From contig CAZUAY010000005.1 of the NCBI GenBank assembly GCA_964618405.1, positions 1-31,746 of the forward strand: 31,746 nt of DNA. Direction: 5' to 3'. Position numbers and translations under genes: made by a program. The notes below the pieces were generated by a model, which made no database searches, was not told the DNA's origin, and saw only the letters and a list, made by a program, of their open reading frames with translations. Within the stretch, counting starts at the first letter, position 1. The number at the start of each line of letters is the position of its first letter. This stretch comes from JBBQIY01 sp964618405 (lineage in GTDB: Bacteria; Verrucomicrobiota; Kiritimatiellia; RFP12; UBA3636). Below, piece after piece: positions 16,060 to 24,210 of this stretch.

Positions 16060-17456
16060 GGGAGCAACAATCCGTCGATGTAGTTATCCTCGAAGTCGGG
16101 GAGGGTGTTGAGCGAAACTTCTCGAGGGATATCGATGAGGCTGATCAAATCGTCCATGCACTCCGGAGCGCAGGCGAGCTTAGCGGCACCAGCGAGGCTG
16201 GTGTTGCCGACGATCTCATAGTCTCGATCCGGAAGCATGTTGATGGAAGTTGCATTTTTGAGATCAAGATACTGTGCGAAGCCTCCAGCGAGATAGATTT
16301 TATGAGCCGGTTTTCCGCAATAGTTTTCGAGTGTCTTGATGCCCGCCCACACGGCGGCTTTTGCCTTGAGGAGTTGTTCGATGTCGTATTCGTATAGAAT
16401 GATGCCTTCGGCGATGCGAAAAAAATTCGATTTCGGTTCGTATCGACCGACTTCGTTGATGCGTCCTTGAGCATGCTGAACGGCAAGGAAGTCCACAAAA
16501 CCTGAGCCGCAAATTCCCGTTGGAGAAAAATGTCCGATAGTAGAAAAACTGCCATCGACGAGATAATGATCGATGGCACCGTCTGAAGCGCGGGATCCAC
16601 AGGAAAGGCCGGCCCCTTCAAATGCAGGCCCTGCTGCCGCCGCTGTGCAGAAAACGCCAGTTTCGGTGGCGTAGATAATTTCGCAGTTTGTACCGATGTC
16701 GATGAGCATCTCGCCAGGTTGGAGATCCACAATTGCCATGCCTGATGTGAGATCGCCGCCAACATAGCCGCCAATGCAGGGCACGGTCAAGACCGGGAGA
16801 TCGTCAAACAGGTCATTTCGTGAAGAGAAAACACGCATCGGCGGTGTAAAAGGAATGCGGCCGATCGATTCCGGGTTGATCTTGTGGAGCAGACAGCACA
16901 TCACCGTGTTTCCTGCGACGGCAATTCGCTCCACGTCGTCGAGACCGACTTCATCCAGAAGGCCTTGGATGCCCTCTAGAACCATTTGATTGAGGGTGTT
17001 GAGTTCTCCCTGCGACGCGTGTTGGATGCGAGTGATGACATTGTCCCCGAGTTGACTTTGAGGATTGTAGCAACTGGCCTTGCCAACGACGTGTCCATCC
17101 TTGATCTTGACAGCGACAAGCGTGGTTGTGCCGATGTCGATGGCGATGACGGTCTGTCGTGTTTGAGGAAGTTGTTCTGCCTCCCATTCTGCCAGTATTT
17201 TACCTGATCCTTGCGCACGTGACGCTTCGGGAATCTCAACCTCGCCCTGTTCGCTGACGAGGAAGGTTCGACAGGCGAGTGCGTCGCACGGTGCTTTCAC
17301 TTCGAGTCCATCAACTTTCCAGGTTCCAGAAAGGAGGGTGACGCGGCATCTACCGCAGGTTCCATTTCCTCCGCAACGCAAATCCAGCGGCACGCCCGAT
17401 CCTGCGAGATCGTGCGCTAAACTTTGCGGATGGTTCTTTATGATGACTCGTTTCAA
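16056..17456 (-). CDS. RACo/RamA-like reductive activator of corrinoid proteins
   Basis: The protein uses ATP and a ferredoxin domain to return inactive Co(II) corrinoid to Co(I). The N-terminal plant-type 2Fe-2S domain has Cys28, Cys34, Cys37 ('CGGNGTCGRC') and Cys62. The ASKHA ATPase part (DUF4445) begins near residue 102 with 'VIAIDIGTTTLVAVK' and continues with 'AVAGNTVMCCLL', 'MLIDIGTNCEI', 'GAGLSCGSRASDGAI', 'GICGSG' and 'IYLAGGFAQYLD'. At 466 residues it is shorter than the roughly 600-residue RACo because the linker is short. The start is a TTG at 17456 with GGAG nine bases upstream. It lies 15 bases after the corrinoid-protein gene. Confidence 0.92.
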   Translation of the reverse strand: MKRVIIKNHPQSLAHDLAGSGVPLDLRCGGNGTCGRCRVTLLSGTWKVDGLEVKAPCDALACRTFLVSEQGEVEIPEASRAQGSGKILAEWEAEQLPQTRQTVIAIDIGTTTLVAVKIKDGHVVGKASCYNPQSQLGDNVITRIQHASQGELNTLNQMVLEGIQGLLDEVGLDDVERIAVAGNTVMCCLLHKINPESIGRIPFTPPMRVFSSRNDLFDDLPVLTVPCIGGYVGGDLTSGMAIVDLQPGEMLIDIGTNCEIIYATETGVFCTAAAAGPAFEGAGLSCGSRASDGAIDHYLVDGSFSTIGHFSPTGICGSGFVDFLAVQHAQGRINEVGRYEPKSNFFRIAEGIILYEYDIEQLLKAKAAVWAGIKTLENYCGKPAHKIYLAGGFAQYLDLKNATSINMLPDRDYEIVGNTSLAGAAKLACAPECMDDLISLIDIPREVSLNTLPDFEDNYIDGLLLP

Positions 17457-17471
17457 TCGAGTGAGCTCCGT

Positions 17472-18089
17472 CTAAGCAAATATTGTGTCCAGCAACTTCA
17501 CCGCGCCATTGGCATCTTCGCTGTAGCCATCTGCGCCGATTTCTTCGCAATACGCCTGAGTAACCGGAGCACCACCGATGATGACTTTGACTCCCTTACC
17601 TTTGAAGTGCTCAACGACATCTTTCATGTAGGGCATCGTGGTGGTGAGAAGTGAGCTGCAGGCGATGACCTGAGCGCCCTGTTCGACAGCCGCATCGCAT
17701 TTTGCGACATCGCAGTTGACGCCCATATCAATGACGTCGTATCCGGCACCTTTGACCATGATTGCAACGAGGTTTTTGCCAATGTCGTGCAGATCGCCTT
17801 TGACGGTACAGATGGCAATTTTCCCCTTTGACTTGCGTCCGCTCGCTATGATGAGCGGCTCGATGAGCGCAAGTCCAGACTGCATCGCCCGGGCTGCAAT
17901 CAGTAATTCGGGGACGTAGGCCTCGTTGCGCGAGAACTTGTCGCCGATGTCACGCATCGCTGGGATCATCCCGAGATCCAAGATCTTATTTACATCCTCA
18001 TTTTCGGAGAGTGCCGCCGTGACAATCGTCACGACGTCGTTTCGCTTTCCTTTGATAATGGCCGTTTTCAGTGCTTCGAAGTCTGTCAT
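17472..18089 (-). CDS. Corrinoid (cobalamin-binding) methyl-carrier protein
   Basis: The protein shuttles a methyl group on cobalamin between two methyltransferases. Residues about 1-85 form the helical cap domain ('KILDLGMIPAMRDIGDKFSRNEAYVPELLIAARAMQ'). Residues 88-205 form the Rossmann B12-binding domain with 'TVKGDLHDIGKNLV', His101 being the expected lower axial cobalt ligand, 'CSSLLTTTMPYMK' and 'VIIGGAPVTQAYCEEIGADGYSEDA'. At 205 residues it has the normal size for MtaC/MtbC/VdmA-type carriers. It sits 24 bases after the first UroD methyltransferase and 15 bases before the activator, the usual arrangement of a methyl-transfer module. Confidence 0.95.
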   Translation of the reverse strand: MTDFEALKTAIIKGKRNDVVTIVTAALSENEDVNKILDLGMIPAMRDIGDKFSRNEAYVPELLIAARAMQSGLALIEPLIIASGRKSKGKIAICTVKGDLHDIGKNLVAIMVKGAGYDVIDMGVNCDVAKCDAAVEQGAQVIACSSLLTTTMPYMKDVVEHFKGKGVKVIIGGAPVTQAYCEEIGADGYSEDANGAVKLLDTIFA

Positions 18090-18113
18090 GTTGATCTCCT
18101 TGGTTTCGTGTGA

Positions 18114-19121
18114 TTAAAATTGGCTGTTGTAGTCGGTGCAGGCATTGAAGAAGGCATCGATGTTTTCCAGCGGGACTCCGCATGGGATGTCGCATCCGGT
18201 CGACAAGACGTAGTTCGGAAAGCGGGCCGTTCGATTCAGCAGGGAAGTGGTCGTCGCGTAGACGGTGGCGGTATTTGCGTCTTTCATTATTCCCACGGGG
18301 TCCAGATTGCCCATGACGGGGATTTGGGAAGGAACCTGTGGTAGGATATCAAGAATGTCTACAGCATTACCGACATGCAAGGCGTCGGGCGACGTCGAGA
18401 GTAACGCTTCGATCTGCTTTTCAGTCCGCCCGCAGTTGTGCAAAATCACCATGAATGAGTCGTCCTTCACTTGTGCTATTATCTTTTTGAGGTAGTCTGC
18501 GGAAAATTCTTGACACATTTCGGGGGAGAGGAGCCCAGCGGCGGGTTCTGCGATGAGAACGCCAGCGATGCCCGTTTCCTTCATCGCCTGCAGGTAGTCC
18601 GAGAGGAAGAGGGCCGCCTTTGAAAGCAGGTGATGGGCGGTTTCGGGCTCTGATGCTGCGAGGATCATCATCTCCGTCATGTCGGCCAGACGCCCTGCGA
18701 GTGAATACGGGCCGATCATGCCCCCAAACACTGGCTTGTCGATTTTTTGTGCGCAGCGTCTCGCGCACTCAAGTGTCTGGGATGTCCGCTTTTCGCCAAT
18801 GGCGGGAACAACCAGCTTTTTAATTTCCGCTTCGCTGGAAACAAGAGGACGCGAAATGGTTGGTACCTCCCTGTCTGAAAACGCGATCTCGCAACCAAAC
18901 GCTTCGGCCTCAACCGAGAGATCCATGAACGTGACCCTGGCATCCAAAGGGAATTTTTTAGACAGAGCCTCAATGCATTCAAACTGCAATTTTCCGCTTT
19001 TGTAGACGTCGTCTAACTTTGCTCCAATGAGCTCAATTCCCGAAGACGTCAGGATTGGAATTGCTCTTCTTTGTCTACTAGTGAGGATTCTAGAGAGGAA
19101 TGCGGATTTACTAAAACTCAT
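18114..19121 (-). CDS. UroD-family corrinoid methyltransferase (MtaA/CmuA/VdmB-like)
   Basis: The 335-residue TIM-barrel protein has the zinc site of MtaA-type methyltransferases: His228 and Cys230 in 'VILHNCG' and Cys310 in 'LSTGCDIPCGVP'. Other family segments are 'MIGPYSLAGRLADMTEMM', 'AEPAAGLLSP' and 'PVMGNLDPVGIM'. Zinc would activate a thiol acceptor or a methylated donor substrate, while the corrinoid protein encoded next carries the methyl group. It could be the enzyme that demethylates the growth substrate (as in O-demethylases) or the one that passes the methyl on; the sequence does not say which. It is the first gene of the operon, divergent from the AraC-family gene. Confidence 0.88.
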   Translation of the reverse strand: MSFSKSAFLSRILTSRQRRAIPILTSSGIELIGAKLDDVYKSGKLQFECIEALSKKFPLDARVTFMDLSVEAEAFGCEIAFSDREVPTISRPLVSSEAEIKKLVVPAIGEKRTSQTLECARRCAQKIDKPVFGGMIGPYSLAGRLADMTEMMILAASEPETAHHLLSKAALFLSDYLQAMKETGIAGVLIAEPAAGLLSPEMCQEFSADYLKKIIAQVKDDSFMVILHNCGRTEKQIEALLSTSPDALHVGNAVDILDILPQVPSQIPVMGNLDPVGIMKDANTATVYATTTSLLNRTARFPNYVLSTGCDIPCGVPLENIDAFFNACTDYNSQF

Positions 19122-19154
19122 GATTTGTTCTCTCTTGTCTGAAGTTTGGTTTAC

Positions 19155-19166
19155 ATATTATCATTT
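19155..19166. promoter_or_regulatory. 12-bp direct repeat copy 1 (ATATTATCATTT), candidate operator
   Basis: Lies 34 bases upstream of the methyltransferase operon start. On the minus strand it reads AAATGATAATAT and offers TAATAT as a -10; no good -35 is present, as expected for an activator-dependent promoter. Confidence 0.55.
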
Positions 19167-19185
19167 TTTGCGCGTAAAATCTTCC

Positions 19186-19214
19186 TAGACAATGGCATTT
19201 TATTGCTCTATATT
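19186..19214 (+). promoter_or_regulatory. Candidate promoter of the AraC-family gene
   Basis: TAGACA (19186-19191), 17 bases, TATATT (19209-19214). The -10 overlaps copy 2 of the 12-bp repeat, so binding there could make the regulator autoregulated. Confidence 0.45.
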
Positions 19215-19221
19215 ATCATTT
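19210..19221. promoter_or_regulatory. 12-bp direct repeat copy 2 (ATATTATCATTT), candidate operator
   Basis: Identical to 19155-19166, same orientation, 55 bp away (about five helical turns), in the divergent intergenic region. Confidence 0.55.
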
Positions 19222-19280
19222 AACTTTTGGATTTGACGTGGTACTGTACTTTTCAGGACATCCAATCGAGGACGTTGAAG

Positions 19281-20207
19281 ATGAATCGAAACAAGCAGAA
19301 GAGCGAAAACTGGTTGAATCCGGTTAGTCGATCACGGACAACCTGTCATGAAATAACGTGGACAAACGCCAATGAATTTAAAAGCATGCAGGCTGGTGGA
19401 GACTTGTACTTCCATACGATTCCGAAGACAGGAACCATGTTGCATTCTCATGACTTCATGGAAATTCTCTTCGTGAATAGCGGCGGGATGACGCATCGGG
19501 TGAACGCCGAACGGCAGCATCTGACGGCTGGCGATATCTGTTTTCTTCGCCCAGATGACCTGCACGGGTTTGCCCCTGACGGTGAATTCGAGAAGTTTGA
19601 AATTGTGATGCTCGATTTCGCCCTTGAACTGGCGCTTTCGTTGAGCGAGTATCTTGGTGACGATGAGTTTCTCAAGCAGATGACCGCGCCAGTTCTCCCT
19701 GCCTGTTTCAAGCTAGATCCATCTGCTTCCACTTCGCTCTATGCTCGTTTGTTGAAGCTGAATACGCCTTCGAACACTGTGCAGGCGAGTAGCATTAAAC
19801 TGAAGGTGTTACTGGCAGAGCTCTATACCAAGTTCTTTGTGGACGAGGTCAACCTGCTCAGTGAATCGCAAGTGCCGGAGTGGTTTGAGTTGCTATGCAC
19901 GGCGATGCGAAAAAAAGAAAATTTTGTGGCGGGTGTGAATCGTATGCAAAAAATGGCCTATAGGACTCCTGGACATATCTGTAAGGCCTTTCAAAAATAC
20001 TTGCGAAAGACGCCGACGGATTTTGTCAACGAACTGCGTATTAATCACGCGGCGTGGATGCTTGCGGATACGAAGATCGATATTCTCGAAATCGCCAACG
20101 AACTCAATTTTCAGAGTCTCAGTCGTTTTTACACCTTGTTTCGCAGAACGTTCGGGACGAGTCCAGCCGTCTACCGACGCATGCATGCGCCAGAACGTCA
20201 GTTTTAA
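19281..20207 (+). CDS. AraC-family transcriptional regulator with cupin sensor domain
   Basis: The 308-residue protein has an N-terminal cupin fold (about residues 35-140: 'HSHDFMEILFVNSGGMTHRVN', 'GDICFLRPDDLHGFAP') and a C-terminal double helix-turn-helix (about 210-305: 'MAYRTPGHICKAFQKYL…TPTDFVNELRINHAAWML', 'ILEIANELNFQSLSRFYTLFRRTFGTSPAVYRR'). The ATG at 19281 has GAGG nine bases upstream; a TTG at 19227 would add 18 residues without support. It is divergent from the corrinoid operon across about 160 bases with two direct repeats, so it most likely activates that operon in response to the methylated substrate. Confidence 0.92.
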   Translation: MNRNKQKSENWLNPVSRSRTTCHEITWTNANEFKSMQAGGDLYFHTIPKTGTMLHSHDFMEILFVNSGGMTHRVNAERQHLTAGDICFLRPDDLHGFAPDGEFEKFEIVMLDFALELALSLSEYLGDDEFLKQMTAPVLPACFKLDPSASTSLYARLLKLNTPSNTVQASSIKLKVLLAELYTKFFVDEVNLLSESQVPEWFELLCTAMRKKENFVAGVNRMQKMAYRTPGHICKAFQKYLRKTPTDFVNELRINHAAWMLADTKIDILEIANELNFQSLSRFYTLFRRTFGTSPAVYRRMHAPERQF

Positions 20208-20253
20208 CCTAAATGCGTAGCGTGGCATTTTCTTAACGCCCGATTTGCCCTTA

Positions 20254-20886
20254 TTATTGCGGCAACTCTGCGCTTAGAGGCTGGATTGCAGCGCGGACAA
20301 TTTCGTCGATTTCGGACCAGCGGCTGACTCGGTGGCTGGGTAGGTCTGAAGCTGGAGGGGTGAAGTTTCGGTTCCACGGTCGAGTGAAGATGGCGTAGGG
20401 GCAAAGGAGGGTTTCGGTAATCATGCGGATGGCATTGGGGGCGTCGTCGATGGCGAACCTCACATCCAAGTTGCAAAGTTCAGGAAACGGCGTGATGAGT
20501 GGGTCTTCCGAATCGTTGAACAATTTTGCGTATTTATCGACGTGCAAAACACGAATATGGCCTAGCCCGTGATTGGCAAGCCATTCGCGTGTCGCCTCAT
20601 TTGAATACGTTGGGCGTCCGGTGACGATGACAGGATCGAGTCCGTCTTGATACCAACTTTGAATGACCGCGCAAGCATCGGGCGTTTCGGGGATATCGAT
20701 CAGCTCGGTTGCATGGAAGGCCTTCATGTAACGTCGATAGGTTGCTTCATCGAAGTCGAAGGATTTGCGAAGGTCGTAGTCGAACATACTTTCGACCGTA
20801 ACATCACGGTCGAAATGAAGACGCGCGAAATCCGCAAGTCGATCACAGGTTTCGCAGGCTACATCATCAAGGTCTACATAAATCAT
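20254..20886 (-). CDS. HAD-family 5'-nucleotidase-like phosphatase
   Basis: This 210-residue protein resembles the bacterial 5'(3')-deoxyribonucleotidase (NT5C-type) group of the HAD superfamily. Motif I is 'MIYVDLDDVACE' at the very N-terminus with the nucleophile-acid pair D5/D7, motif II is 'PVIVTGRPTYSNEATREWL', and the late acidic motif is 'DVRFAIDDAPNAI'. It probably dephosphorylates a nucleotide or small phosphate ester; the substrate is not determined. It ends 46 bases before the convergent AraC stop and starts 100 bases after panB, separated by two heptamer arrays. Confidence 0.8.
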   Translation of the reverse strand: MIYVDLDDVACETCDRLADFARLHFDRDVTVESMFDYDLRKSFDFDEATYRRYMKAFHATELIDIPETPDACAVIQSWYQDGLDPVIVTGRPTYSNEATREWLANHGLGHIRVLHVDKYAKLFNDSEDPLITPFPELCNLDVRFAIDDAPNAIRMITETLLCPYAIFTRPWNRNFTPPASDLPSHRVSRWSEIDEIVRAAIQPLSAELPQ

Positions 20887-20896
20887 GGGAGAAATG

Positions 20897-20923
20897 GCTA
20901 GTTGCTAGTTGCGAGTTGCGAGC
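20897..20923. repeat. AGTTGCT/AGTTGCG heptamer array
   Basis: GGCT is followed by AGTTGCT, AGTTGCG, AGTTGCG and a partial AGC, period 7 bp. It is a variant (T for C at position 4) of the AGTCGCT arrays. Confidence 0.8.
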
Positions 20924-20957
20924 TTAAAACTTTTTCGCTAACTTTGTCGATAAGAGA

Positions 20958-20978
20958 AGTTGCTAGTCGCGAGTTGCG
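20958..20978. repeat. AGTYGCK heptamer array, three units
   Basis: AGTTGCT, AGTCGCG, AGTTGCG. It mixes both variants of the family and lies just before the panB stop. Confidence 0.8.
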
Positions 20979-20986
20979 TGGGAGTT

Positions 20987-21781
20987 TTAGCGGTAAGTGT
21001 GTTCGGCGTCGGGATAGAGACCGCCTTGCACGTCCGAAATGTAGGCTGCGATGGCGGATTTGGCGATTTCGGCACCTTGCGCGTATTGCTTCACAAATTT
21101 TGGCAGAGGCCCATCGGTCAGACCCAGCAAATCGGCGAGGACAAGGATCTGGCCATCACAATGAATGCCGGATCCGATGCCAATGGTGGGGACGGAGGAA
21201 ACCGAGGTCAATTCGCGTGCTGCATCTTCTCGGACGCATTCTAATACCGTACAAAAGACCCCTGCCTTCGCAACGGCGAGGACATCCTGCTTGAGGAGTG
21301 CGAGCTCTGATTCGTGCCCGCCCTTTGCTGAATATCCGCTTGTCTTCACAGATTGAGGAAGGACGCCGACGTGCGCCATGACGGGGATGCCGTTGTCGAC
21401 CAGGGTGCGAATAAGGTCGGCGCGGATGACGCCGCCCTCAAGCTTGACTGCATCGGCTCCTGCTTCCTGCATAAAGCGACCTGCATTGCGAATGGCGTCT
21501 TCCATGGAGGTTTGATACGATAAGAAGGGCATGTCGGCAACGAGGACGGCGTTCTGAACGCCACGGCGTACGGCGGCGACATGATGCAGCATCATGTCAA
21601 GGGTGACGGGAATGGTTGTCTTGAACCCCAACGCGGTCGTGCCGAGAGAATCGCCAACGAGAATGAGCGGCACACCGGTGGAATCCGCGATGCGGCCGGT
21701 TATCGTGTCGTAAGCGGTCACGGTTGCCAGCGGTGTTTTACCCTTGTTCTCGGTAATTTTTTTTATTGTCCACGTTTGCAT
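20987..21781 (-). CDS. panB: 3-methyl-2-oxobutanoate hydroxymethyltransferase (PanB)
   Basis: PanB adds a hydroxymethyl group from methylene-tetrahydrofolate to 2-oxoisovalerate, giving ketopantoate for pantothenate and CoA. The 264-residue TIM barrel shows 'PLATVTAYD', the metal-binding 'ILVGDSLGTTALGF', 'VADMPFLSYQTS', 'AGADAVKLEGG' and 'PVMAHVGVLPQS', followed by 'IGIGSGIHCDGQILVLADLLGL'. This is the full family length. It starts 19 bases after the ftsZ stop and is probably read from the division operon. No panC or panD is in the window. Confidence 0.97.
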   Translation of the reverse strand: MQTWTIKKITENKGKTPLATVTAYDTITGRIADSTGVPLILVGDSLGTTALGFKTTIPVTLDMMLHHVAAVRRGVQNAVLVADMPFLSYQTSMEDAIRNAGRFMQEAGADAVKLEGGVIRADLIRTLVDNGIPVMAHVGVLPQSVKTSGYSAKGGHESELALLKQDVLAVAKAGVFCTVLECVREDAARELTSVSSVPTIGIGSGIHCDGQILVLADLLGLTDGPLPKFVKQYAQGAEIAKSAIAAYISDVQGGLYPDAEHTYR

Positions 21782-21800
21782 GTCACAGTCCTTTCTTTAT

Positions 21801-22979
21801 TCACGACAAATCGAGATGAAGCCTGAGTCGTAAAAAAGTCGGTTTATCGAGATTCTCTCCGTTAACGCACGTAGCGGCAGAGTTCTGGAACTTGTCATTA
21901 TAGACTTTTCTCGGCTGTTTTGTTTTCTGGTTTCTCGCGCTGGCCGAGGAGGCCGTGTAACGCTGTCCAGATTTCCGCCCACGCGCTTCGGCAGGCGACG
22001 CAGCGGTTTCGGTCTCCGCCTCCGCCTCGACATCCGATGCATAGAGCGGATTCCATTCGCGGAAGAGCAGCACGGCAAGATGGATCGATTCGGCGAAATC
22101 GTGATCGACAACGGTTCCCATCCGTATCGGTGAATCAATGGACATTGCGGATCCGATCATCGACATCGTGTCGGCGACTTCTTTAAGGCGCAGGTCAGCG
22201 CCGCCGATGATGCCCACCAGCGCGGCTTTGGCGCCGGTCAACTTGTTGCCCAGTCCCATTCCGGTGTTGCCCAGAAGCTGTTCAGATGCGAGCTTCACGC
22301 GCGTGGGTCCACTGGCCACCCCGACACCGAGGTTGCACAGGCCTCGTCCGCTCTTGACGATGGCGATGAGGGTGGCGAAGTCGAGATTGAGGTAGCCCGG
22401 ACAAGTGGTCATCTTCCAGAGTAACGTAATGCCGTCGGCGAGCGTTTGCGTCGCTTGCGCGAAGGATGCTGCTAACGTGAGATTCGAGTCCGTGGGGCAG
22501 AGATCATCGTTTCGGCAGATGATTCTAAGGTCTCCGAGCTTAGCAAGGCTCTGCTCGCTTTCAGCGGCCTTGCGTCCCAGGTCTACACCCTCGAATTGGA
22601 AAGGAGCGATCATGAAAACGAGGGTGACGACATTTCTCTCGGCGGCTCGCGCAAGAATTTTCGGTAGTACGCCTGCTCCGGTTCCCTTGCTGATGCCAGC
22701 GACAACGGCGGCGACTTGGACGCCATCGAACATCGCGGAGAGGGCAGGGGTTTCATCGGCAGCCATCGCCGCGCCGCTTCGATCTCCGCCCGCGCCTAGG
22801 CCACCGAAACGCGTGGAGCCGATGCGATATTGTTGACAAGAGTTCAGCCTTGCGACCGCGTCAAAGTCCGTGTCGATGGCAACCGCCTTGATGCGCGATT
22901 TGCTTGTTTCTGCTAGGGTGTTGACGACCTTTCCGCCTGCGCCGCCAATGCCGATGAGAATAAACTGGGAGTCACTCAT
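21801..22979 (-). CDS. ftsZ: Divergent FtsZ cell-division GTPase
   Basis: FtsZ forms the Z ring. The 392-residue protein keeps the order 'LIGIGGAGGKVVN', 'AIDTDFDAV', 'GGLGAGGDR', G-box, 'APFQFEG', 'GYLNLDFA' and 'GGADLRLKEV', then a linker of about 65 Arg/Lys/Ser/Ala-rich residues and a C-terminal 'LDKPTFLR' (377-384) like the FtsA-binding peptide. It is atypical in two places: the G-box reads GISKGTGAG instead of GxGGGTG(T/S)G, and the T7 loop has NLDFAT, with Thr203 where the second catalytic Asp of NxDFAD is expected. The ATG at 22979 overlaps the ftsA stop (ATGA) and has AGGAGG seven bases upstream; an in-frame start at 23006 lies inside ftsA. Confidence 0.9.
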   Translation of the reverse strand: MSDSQFILIGIGGAGGKVVNTLAETSKSRIKAVAIDTDFDAVARLNSCQQYRIGSTRFGGLGAGGDRSGAAMAADETPALSAMFDGVQVAAVVAGISKGTGAGVLPKILARAAERNVVTLVFMIAPFQFEGVDLGRKAAESEQSLAKLGDLRIICRNDDLCPTDSNLTLAASFAQATQTLADGITLLWKMTTCPGYLNLDFATLIAIVKSGRGLCNLGVGVASGPTRVKLASEQLLGNTGMGLGNKLTGAKAALVGIIGGADLRLKEVADTMSMIGSAMSIDSPIRMGTVVDHDFAESIHLAVLLFREWNPLYASDVEAEAETETAASPAEARGRKSGQRYTASSASARNQKTKQPRKVYNDKFQNSAATCVNGENLDKPTFLRLRLHLDLS

Positions 22980-24202
22980 GCCCGACCTCCTGACCTTCTG
23001 AACCAATTCCAGATTTTAGAGACTGAAGCGCCTTCCTCTTCTTTTTCAATTTCAATTTTTGCGGCGCGCAAAATAGCACCGTAAATAGGGGCATACCGAA
23101 TGTTGTAGGGATCCTCATCAATTTCGGGAAGATTGAGGAAAGGCAGGCTGCCGATGGAGCAGGGAATACCGCCAAAAATCGTTGAAACAAGATCGGTGAT
23201 GTTTCGCATCAACGCTCCTCCTCCACAGAGGACGATCCCCGCCCCGAGGCTGTCGAGCAATCCATGGTCGCTGAGGTCTGCGTAGATAATGCGGAGCGTT
23301 TCATCCATTCGTGCATTCACGACAAGGGAGAGTGCTTTTAGGTTGACACTTCTTGACATGCCGATATTCTTTGGCATGTCAATGCGTGCGGTTGCGTTAA
23401 TACCGTCAAGCGTGGCCTGTGCATAATCGTGTTTCAGTGCAGCCGCAGACTCATCGGTGCCCGTGTGAAAGGCACAAAGAATGTCGTTTGTCACGTGATC
23501 TCCCCCAACGGCAAGATGCCCAACTGCCGTGATGCGGTCGTCGTGACAAAGACTCCATGAAGTGGTGCCACCGCCAAGGTTGATGACGAGGACACCGTTG
23601 ATTCGCTGTTCCGACGTGGTGCACCCCAGCGGAGCGCAGGAAGCCGCACTGAACACGTTCTCAACGTCGCATCCTAACTCCTCAATCGCATCCTTGATCG
23701 CACGATAGCTGTTGGTATCCACGTGCGTCCGGAGACCGTTCACTGTCAATTCGGAGGCGCTGAGGTTGCAAGGGTCTTCGACAACGCGGGTTCCGTCGAG
23801 CACAAAGTTAATCTTTATTTCTTCGACGGTTGTCCTGCCACTGATGGGCGACATTGCCTGCATATTTTCGATGGCTGCATCGATATCCTCTTCCTCCACG
23901 ACTTCGCTGGGATTGTTGATGGTCGTCTTGCCCATGATTGGCATACCGTGGAGGTCGCCGCCAGAATAGACGAGGTTGATGCGGTTAATGTCGATTCGAT
24001 TTTTTTTTGAAAGCTTCTGGATGACGCTTTCTGCTGTTGTCGTGACAGACTGAGCGGACTGAACTTCGCTTTTACGCATGCCCGCTGTTTTTTCGGCGCA
24101 GAAGGCTGTGATGTCGACGGTGCCATCCATTTTTGGAGAGCAAACTCCCAGCATGGCGACTGTTTGTGAGGTGCCAATTTCAATGGCGACGATGGGTTTC
24201 AT
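22976..24202 (-). CDS. ftsA: Cell-division actin-like ATPase FtsA
   Basis: FtsA tethers FtsZ to the membrane and recruits the divisome. The 408-residue ASKHA protein has 'IVAIEIGTSQTVAML' (phosphate 1), an inserted 1C-type domain around residues 85-160, 'GVLVINLGGGTTSWSL' (phosphate 2) and 'GAGIVLCGGGALM' (adenosine). The C-terminal 'VSKIWNWFRR' is a short amphipathic helix like the FtsA membrane-targeting sequence. It lies eight bases after the ftsQ stop and overlaps ftsZ by four bases. Confidence 0.93.
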   Translation of the reverse strand: MKPIVAIEIGTSQTVAMLGVCSPKMDGTVDITAFCAEKTAGMRKSEVQSAQSVTTTAESVIQKLSKKNRIDINRINLVYSGGDLHGMPIMGKTTINNPSEVVEEEDIDAAIENMQAMSPISGRTTVEEIKINFVLDGTRVVEDPCNLSASELTVNGLRTHVDTNSYRAIKDAIEELGCDVENVFSAASCAPLGCTTSEQRINGVLVINLGGGTTSWSLCHDDRITAVGHLAVGGDHVTNDILCAFHTGTDESAAALKHDYAQATLDGINATARIDMPKNIGMSRSVNLKALSLVVNARMDETLRIIYADLSDHGLLDSLGAGIVLCGGGALMRNITDLVSTIFGGIPCSIGSLPFLNLPEIDEDPYNIRYAPIYGAILRAAKIEIEKEEEGASVSKIWNWFRRSGGRA

Positions 24203-24210
24203 GGGGTTAC

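Noticed and set aside
8487..20978. Heptamer arrays as CRISPR
   Set aside because: Units are 7 bp without spacers and no cas genes are present.
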